A stretch of 64,000 bases of DNA, taken from assembly GCA_030248215.1 (NCBI GenBank), contig JASANG010000693.1:1-64000 (forward strand), read 5' to 3'. The stretch is from Enoplolaimus lenunculus (lineage: Eukaryota; Nematoda; Enoplea; Enoplida; Thoracostomopsidae). The translations under genes and the position numbers were made by a program. How positions within the stretch are numbered: the stretch's first letter is position 1; each line of letters begins with the position of its first letter. Below the pieces are notes generated by a model. It ran no database searches. It worked only from the letters and a program-made list of their open reading frames with translations, and was not told the origin of the DNA. Positions 57,651 through 64,000 of the stretch are shown here, in pieces.

Positions 57651-58035
57651 TCTATGTGAGCTATTGCCATAACAAGGAAGTAATAGTTTCGCTTTATGTT
57701 AAACAGACTCCATGAGTCTACAATTTCAATTAAACCAAGGTTAGTATGCCTCAACGGTTACTTTGTAATACATCAAACTTAATCAGCGACTTAAGTATTT
57801 ACTTGACTTAAGTACGCTTTTAAAAACGAGAAAATGGTTAAGCAATTACTTAGCACGTACTTAAGTACCAAGTTGTACTTAAGTAGGGTTTTGGAAACCC
57901 AGTCAATCTGTTTTTAACCTCAGACGATTTATCTCTTGATGGAATTAGAAAGTTTGTTGCGTCCAATTGTGGAACCATGAACGTCTGAGGTTTTCTTATG
58001 TTAATATAATCTGGACCCATATTAGAGACCCCGAT

Positions 58036-58174
58036 TTTGAAACGGGACTGCAATGAAATAGGCTTAGACGTTAAAACTAAATTTGAGTTAAGTTTTCGGC
58101 TTTTTAGTTTTAGGCTTATTCTTTATACACTAAGGTTTAAGCGTAGGCTTAGACTTAATGGCATGATTGTGCTA
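58036..58174 (+). mobile_element. family A fragment abutting family B
   Basis: AACGGGACTGCAATGAAATAG, degenerate TTAGGCTT units, ACTG; then family B starts after TA. Confidence 0.6.
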
Positions 58175-58596
58175 CTGTAATATAGGGACCCGAATAAGAG
58201 TGGGGACTGATATTTTTAGGCCTCTCCAGACGGGACCCCCTGTTATTCGGTTACGGACTGTTATTTATTTTTAAACCGCCATCCGCCGCCTTTCGTTACT
58301 GGACCTAACAGCCATCAATAAACGTTTACTTGTCTTGTGTCAAATGCTTGAGCGATAATGCAAGGTTATACTTAGGAATGTATTTTCAAAACTTAAATAT
58401 GCTTTAAGATTTCGAACTCAACTTTATTTGGTCTTTGGTGTCATTTATGCGAAATAATTATTGAGGAATAATTGACATTTATGGACTCTAATTAAAGTTT
58501 AGGGACTCTATCCGCATACTGACGCTTATTCGGGATACTGACTCTTATTGATTGGCAATCAAAATGGCGACCCCGCTCTTGTTCGAGTCACTACAG
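58175..58596 (+). mobile_element. family B MITE, full length
   Basis: CTGTAATATAGGGACCCGAA left, TTCGAGTCACTACAG right, TA on both sides. Confidence 0.86.
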
Positions 58597-58627
58597 TACA
58601 CCTCTGAGTAACATTAAGCAATGAATA

Positions 58628-58835
58628 CACTGCAAAAAGTGGTGAGTCAAATTGACTCTCTCCGAAATAGGCTTTTCAGGGCCACACAAATTGAGTCATA
58701 ATTCGACTACGCAGACTCCAATTCGGTTCACTGAGTCGCACGTTTGACTTTGCCGGAGTCGAATTTGACTCAATTTGTGTAGTCTCGAAAAGCATATTTC
58801 GGAGCGAGTCAATTTGACTCACCATTTTTGCAGTG
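58628..58835 (+). mobile_element. family C foldback MITE, intact ends
   Basis: CACTGCAAAAAGTGGTGAG to GACTCACCATTTTTGCAGTG, TA on both sides, 208 bp. Confidence 0.92.
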
Positions 58836-59173
58836 TAGTTATGAATGTAAGTCTTTAAATTTCAACATAACTTTTTTGAATGCGTTTGACCTTAGAAAAT
58901 TGGAATTTTTTTTACAAATTAATATTTGACGCAAAATTTCAGGAATTTGAAAACGTACTGAAATTTACTATTGACAAAATCATATACAGACAGGCATATA
59001 AGATATTGCAAAATATTTTCAAAACAAAATACTGTTTTGGTTTCAAATTTAAGACGATAAGGGCCAGCTCGACCTCATTGATTTGGTGATACCGCGGTAC
59101 GTTTGATGATAGCGACGGCCATAATCTAAAAATTAAAATCAAATTTACCATTGGCTGGATTGCACCGACATGA

Positions 59174-59235
59174 CTTATAATCCTTTCTCGCATCAATATT
59201 TTCTATTTCATATTCAATCTGTTCGTTTCTCATTA
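59174..59235 (-). repeat. family T terminal fragment
   Basis: AATCCTTTCTCGCATCAATATTTT matches the T end; nothing of the core remains. Confidence 0.4.
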
Positions 59236-59281
59236 GCGCTCGACTACAAAGATTACTAAAGAAGGTACAACGTTTCAAACG

Positions 59282-59372
59282 TGGGTCCATATAAAGAACA
59301 ATGTCGGCACGTTTTTCTACTGGACTGCAATAGAGTAAGCTTAAACTTTTCACAAATTTTACGCATTGGCTT
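59282..59372 (+). mobile_element. family A MITE, left half
   Basis: GGTCCATATAAAGAACAATG, TCTACTGGACTGCAATAGAG, TAAGCTTAAACTTTTC. Confidence 0.7.
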
Positions 59373-59574
59373 TTGCAGTTGTATAGTATAATTTCTGTGA
59401 TCATTTTGATTATTAATCTGGTTCGAAAGTTACAAAACCTATTTTTAAACTAAGAATAGCCCTCTATAGCCAGAGCCGTCGCCAGCTCAACTTGTTATGT
59501 GGGTCAAATATTTCTAAGGACGTGTTAACTGGTTTATATACAAGCAAGGCTGAAACTTTTCTATGGGATTGTCA

Positions 59575-59735
59575 ATAATTTTCTAAGGTGCCCGAAATAT
59601 TTCTATGAGTGCCGAAATATTTCTATAGAGGTAGAAATTCTTCTATGGGAGCCACAATTGTTTTATGAGGGTCAAAAATTTTTTATGGGGGCCAAACTTT
59701 ATCTTTGGGGACAAAAAGTTTTCTAGGACGGATCT
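59575..59735. repeat. degenerate TTTCTATGGGGGCC-type repeat (repeat M variant)
   Basis: Six or so units of 25-30 bp: AATATTTCTATGAGTGCCG, AAATTCTTCTATGGGAGCC, AATTTTTTATGGGGGCCAA. Confidence 0.55.
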
Positions 59736-59812
59736 GAGCCGCTACTGACCCAGCTCTGGCTAACGGGCTGGGCTCACAGCAGAGAATACTGTACAAAGAC
59801 AGTTACACTTAC

Positions 59813-60029
59813 CTTCAACGCGTTTCAATGCATCTTTAATCGTATACATAATCGCTGAATCAAATGGACCTATAGCACGTTTGTGAGCATGAGACGGCTG
59901 AACAGGAGAGCTTCTTGCGTCCTCGAGTAAGACTCCTGTAAGTTTATCGAGTACTCTGGGTTCGACAGCGGTCAAAACGTAACCAAATGATACCACAAAC
60001 AAGCAGGCATGGCTGAATTTGAAGTTCAT
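59813..60029 (-). CDS. possible first exon of a secreted protein
   Basis: Opens with ATG at 60029 in a fair context (aacaccATGA). The first about 21 residues are a signal-peptide-like segment (ACLFVVSFGYVLTA). A 50-residue polar stretch follows with a dibasic site in HAHKRAIG. The reading frame meets a strong donor, GAAG|GTAAGTG, after 72 codons (phase 1). I did not recognise the family and found no phase-compatible second exon at lower coordinates, so it may be the start of a gene whose remaining exons lie outside what I could identify, or a chance ORF. No homology is claimed. Confidence 0.45.
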
Positions 60030-60126
60030 GGTGTTTACTTTTGAACCGAATCGATTTTAAAAAATATAAAAATATATAAATAATTTATGTAATATTTCAG
60101 CCAACAGTTAGTTGATTTTATATCTG

Positions 60127-60187
60127 CAAATAATAATAATAATAATAACAATAATAATAATAAATAATATAATAATAATAATAATAA
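60127..60187. repeat. (TAA)n microsatellite
   Basis: AATAATAAT run of about 60 bp, 100 bp upstream of the 60029 start codon. Confidence 0.95.
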
Positions 60188-60451
60188 ATTTTTTAACCTT
60201 CCTAGCAAGGTGAGGGGGCTACGGACTCGAACTATGCACATTTTGAACACGAAACAGTAAACCCTGACGTGTGTTGTGTTTTTGACCGACCCCCGTCAAA
60301 ATGTTCAGATGGCAACTAAATATTGAATTTTAAAAAATTTTCACTGGAAGTTTCCTTGCAGCAAAAATATGACGTCGACCGATCCATACATTTTGTACAT
60401 TGCACAACTTATATAGCAGTCGCATATAGCATATTCTTGTCGGCCTTATAT

Positions 60452-60702
60452 AAGTATAGATCAAGTGTCGACCAGTTTTCCGACAGACTGCAATATAGTA
60501 AGCTTAAGCTTTAGACTAATTTTTTTGTTTATGTTTCGGTTTACGTATAGCGTTATCGTTACGCATATTCTAAAGCTTGCGCTATACTCGCCCCGTGCAA
60601 CGCGAATCTGCGTGCCGGCGTCCGACTCAGTAAAGCACAGCGCAACCTTAATGCTTTAGAATATGCTTATACTACTGTTTCAGCCCTGTTTTATGACATT
60701 GG
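60452..60702 (+). mobile_element. family A MITE split by family H
   Basis: GACTGCAATATAGTAAGC ... then, after the H insert, AATATGCTTATACTACTG and CCCTGTTTTATGACATTGG. Confidence 0.72.
60574..60649. mobile_element. short family H MITE nested in family A
   Basis: GCTTGCGCTATACTCGCC left, AAAGCACAGCGCAACC right, CpG-rich centre; about 76 bp, the shortest H copy here. Confidence 0.7.
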
Positions 60703-61151
60703 ATTTGTTGTCTAAGAGTGATCATCCAGTCTTGGTTTTATGCGCCTTATTGCGGATTGAAGAAGAATGTCAGTGTAATTATACGTTCTAAATGTCACAA
60801 TACTAACGCCGAAATTCGAACAAAACAGTTTTTACTTAAGTTTCAAATTAATAGTGAAACGGTTTTCAAAAAGATTGAGTAATAAATTACTCAAAAGGAT
60901 TAAGTCGAAATTTAGTAAACATTTGAAATTAATTAAAAAAAAGACAAAGATGTTTTGCAAATTTTATCAAAGTTTTTATCGATGTGACATTTATCACAAG
61001 AATAACAATTTAAAACATTGGCGACGTTTAACGACTTAACTTTTCGAACAAAAGCAAAAAAATATCCAATTTTGTGACCAGGTACCACAACAAAGAAAAT
61101 ATTATTTGACCGTAAATCAATAAGGGTTTTTGCGAGTGCAACCTTTAATTA

Positions 61152-61361
61152 CACTGTAAAAAATGGTGAGTCAAATTGATTCTTTCCGAAATACGCTCTA
61201 CAAGACTACACAAACTGAGTCAAATTTGAATCCGCCAGAGTGAAATTCGACTCACTAAGTCGCACGTTTGACTCTGACGGAGTTGAATATTGACTCAGTT
61301 GGTGTAGTCTCATACAGCCTATTTTGGAGAGAGTCAATTTGACTCACCATTTTTTGTAATG
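61152..61361 (+). mobile_element. family C foldback MITE
   Basis: CACTGTAAAAAATGGTGAG to GACTCACCATTTTTTGTAATG; left TA present. Confidence 0.87.
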
Positions 61362-61754
61362 TTGACCGAGGATAGTTTGTTAAAGCTGTTAGTTCACACC
61401 ATATGAAACAATTTAATTATAAAAGTATTTACTCAAGACCGCTTTTAGAAATAAAATAGGTTAAGTAATTGTTTAGGCAAACACTTAACCATGTAAATTT
61501 GTACTTCAGTAAGGTTTGAGAAACCCAGCCATTATACCAGCTGAAATGTATTACAGCTTTTGCGCTGATAATATATTTTTTCTATAAAGTTCTGAAATGT
61601 TTACTTTTTATATTTTGAGTATAGTCTTATAATTTAAAAACATACTTTCTAAAATAAAAGTCAAACATTCGATACTTTGTCAAAATCCGATAGCAACAAT
61701 GACTTAAACGATCAAAAAATAGCTTAAATCTGAAGACTAAGAGTGATCAACGAT

Positions 61755-61985
61755 TGCAGTAAATTTCAATGAGTTGATTTCAACTCAGATCGAGTTCAAT
61801 CAACTCATCCTTCTGAGTTCGATCCAACCTGGCTCATACTGAATTACTCACATTGAGTTAATAAACAAAATGTATATAGATTGTGTTCTGTGCTGATTTA
61901 ACGAACTCACTCTGTGTTGAATTCTCTATAAATAAAGTTGAAATTTAATCCTAAGTTGATAACATTGATCTCATGAGGTAAATTT
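61755..61985 (+). mobile_element. family D-related MITE, diverged
   Basis: GCAGTAAATTTCAATGAGTTG left, internal CAACTCAGATCGAGTTC and GAACTCACTCTGTGTTGAA; right end unclear. Confidence 0.5.
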
Positions 61986-62197
61986 TCAACCCCCACCATG
62001 GTGATCCATGCCAGTCCGCCAACTTCTTGACGTGGTGGACGTCTTGCAGCTTGAGATACGGATGTCCTGAGTATCTGTAATCCTTAAATAAACATGCGGT
62101 AAAGCTTTGTGACAAATGACACTTATAACATTATCAACTGTTGTTAACCATTTTTTGATTGTGCCTTGATTCTTTGAAACGAGCCTAAAGCCCCATG

Positions 62198-62509
62198 TAA
62201 TCGTGCAAATTTTTGCAGCGAAAACTTGCAGTTGCAATTTGCACGTGCAATTTCTTAACAGAACGTACTTGCAGCTGCAACTTACAGCTGTCAGTTTTGG
62301 GTAATCGTGCAAGATTCTGCAGCGAAAACTTGCAGTTGCAATTTGCACGTGCAATTTCTTGACAGAACGTACTTGCAGCTGCAACTTACAGCTGTCAGTT
62401 TTGGGTAATCGTGCAAGATTCTGCAGCGAAAACTTGCAGTTGCAATTTGCACGTGCAATTTCTTGACAGGACGTACTTGCAGCTGCAACTTACAACTGTC
62501 AGTTTTGGT
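62198..62509. repeat. 104-bp tandem repeat, three units, derived from family I
   Basis: Units at about 62198, 62302 and 62406, nearly identical. Each has GCAGCGAAAACTTGCAGTTG, TTTGCACGTGCAATTTC and TTGCAGCTGCAACTTAC, the words of family I. Confidence 0.9.
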
Positions 62510-62519
62510 CAAAACACAA

Positions 62520-63070
62520 CAAGAGCATCATGAAATGTTAGGATCTTTAAGATAAAACAACTTCAGAACACCAATTCAACCCACCTGGAGGGGCATCGGC
62601 GAGTTTTGGTGCAGCAGAGGTGTGCGTAACCTCATGTTTGAAAGTAAGAATCCGAATGGTTAAAACATGAAACAGTCTGATTCTCAACAAAATATAAGCG
62701 CATTTATTTAGTTTGCCAACTCTCTGCTTGCACGAAGGGCGAAAATTTTTGAAAATTTTTAACTTGATTTTTGAATGACCAGCTTTAAAGTATTAGCACA
62801 GTTGTAGAAACGGTTTTAAAACAACGATGAATTTAATTAAAATTTGAAGAAAAATTTCAGTAGCCCCTCAAGAAAGTATTGTCTTCAATTAACAACTGTG
62901 TGGTCATATAAGGATGTAAGTAGCTTCCTGAAAGCAGTTGCCGATCAAATCTTCTGGTGATTTGCGTTTTAATGAAGTTTTGCTATATAGCTTCAATAAA
63001 TTTTTCAAACGTTCAATAAATTTTTCAAACGAAATTTACTTGAAACAACAAAATTTCAAACCCAGCTGCA
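62520..63070. other. no supported feature
   Basis: Unique AT-rich DNA. A 19-bp unit AATAAATTTTTCAAACGTTC is repeated once at 62996-63029. Confidence 0.5.
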
Positions 63071-63071
63071 A

Positions 63072-63195
63072 ATCAAGTTTGACTCGCTAAATCGCACGTT
63101 TGACTCGGATGGAGGCGAATTTTGACTCAGTTTGTGTAGTCCCGTAAAGTCTATTTCGGAGGGAGTCAATTTGACTCACCATTTTTTGCAGTGTG
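63072..63195 (+). mobile_element. family C MITE, right half
   Basis: AAGTTTGACTCGCTAAATCG to TTGACTCACCATTTTTTGCAGTG region (63164-63195); left arm missing. Confidence 0.78.
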
Positions 63196-63724
63196 GTTGA
63201 ATGTAACTTGAGCCTGAGTTAAAGCTACAAACACCGCTCAGCAGCTCGGTGAAAAATTTCGAAGATTATGAAATTCAAAGTGAAAATGAATTGAAAGTTA
63301 AACGAAAAACTTTGAAATGTTTATTATAACGAACTCTGCTGCAATTAAGACTTAAGCGTTTCAAGACGAAAAATATTATAATTAATTTGAAAACAATATT
63401 ATTTTATTACAGCGATAAAGCAAAAGTGTTATTCTGCGAAAATTATAAGTCGCAAACTTTGAAATCGTTGACCAACGGCAATAGTTTTCTTGATTAATTT
63501 CAACAATTTATTAAATTTCTTTGAGACAAATTATCTTGTCAAATGCATATTTCAAAATTGAAACAAAAAGATTAATATGAAATTAAAAGTAAAATCAAAT
63601 TCCAAATCATTTTGCATATAATCCTCTTTTATTGCAAAACGATTTGTTTGCAGCTTTCTCTTATGCTTTTAGTACTTTTTTTACTGAATAATTTCACAAA
63701 AACAAGTCTGTCTACTTGACCGAC

Positions 63725-64000
63725 GACCCATGTAGAGATCACAGGAGGAACGTTTTTCTGCGGGACTGCAGTAGAGTAAGCTTAACCTTTAGGCTAATTT
63801 TTTTTGTTAGGCCTAGGCTCCAGTTTAGGTGTAAGCTCATTGTTACGCTTAGGCATTAGGTTTAGGCTAAGGTGTAAGCTCATTCTTACGCTTAAGCATT
63901 AGACTTAGGCTAAGGTGTAAGCTTATTCTTACGCTTGGGTTTTCGGCTTAAGGTGTAATCTCATTCTTACGCTTTGGTTTTAGGCTTAGCTTAAAGTGTA
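63725..64000 (+). mobile_element. family A MITE cut by the window end
   Basis: GACCCATGTAGAGATCACAGG left end. The interior is a new minisatellite of about 45 bp: TAGGCTAAGGTGTAAGCTCA plus TTCTTACGCTTAGGCATT, four units to the end of the window. Confidence 0.85.

Noticed and set aside
59126-59275. Cysteine-containing open frame as second exon of the 59813-60029 gene
   Set aside because: No acceptor gives the right phase without a stop, and part of the frame is a family T terminal fragment.
60854-61039. Lys/Arg-rich small ORF
   Set aside because: Composition follows from A-rich DNA; no conserved motif, no splice or promoter support.

Overview
This is AT-rich animal genomic DNA. It contains two clear multi-exon genes with ordinary GT-AG introns: a sigma-class glutathione S-transferase and a Scratch-type (Snail superfamily) zinc-finger repressor. 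Both are on the minus strand. They fit an invertebrate metazoan; an ascidian-like tunicate is my best guess, but no marker in the window fixes the taxon.

Layout. 1-3.7 kb: AT-rich low complexity and repeat fragments. 3.8-7.3 kb: complete five-exon GST gene, with introns carrying several unrelated short transposons and a MITE just upstream of the start codon. 7.3-22.2 kb: repeats only, including a broken Penelope-like retroelement end with a GIY-YIG domain near 12 kb. 22.3-27.3 kb: Scratch gene, five coding exons recovered; a first exon carrying the SNAG motif is expected upstream but was not found. 27.3-59.7 kb: gene-poor, repeat-dense DNA with microsatellites, a GC-rich 49-bp minisatellite and a perfect 210-bp tandem duplication. 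59.8-60.0 kb: a possible first exon of a secreted protein. 60-64 kb: repeats again.

The dominant feature is the density of short non-autonomous DNA transposons (MITEs). I separate these families by termini. A/E/F: GGCC(C/A)ATGT... ends, about 8-bp target-site duplications, internal arrays of TTAGGC-like hexamers. B: about 420 bp, ends CTGTAGTGACCCGAATAAG, TA target. C: about 210-bp foldback of GAGTCAA/TTGACTC motifs, TA target. D: about 250 bp, GAGTTGA motifs, TA target. G: about 310 bp, GC-containing ends. H: CpG-rich foldback with GGGTTGCGCTATACTT ends. I: TTGCAGCTGCAA-rich. K: ends reading CCGGATATCCGGTTACACCCTG-like (split in the text). P: hAT-like CAGGGCCGG ends. R: ends near GTATTCTCAAATG. 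T: inverted-repeat element with a tRNA-Gly-like domain inside. Elements are often nested, which gives relative ages.

The most unusual signal is the A/E/F superfamily. Dozens of copies share hAT-like hallmarks and carry expanded TTAGGC minisatellites that may be amplified subterminal transposase-binding motifs. No autonomous transposase was seen in the window.
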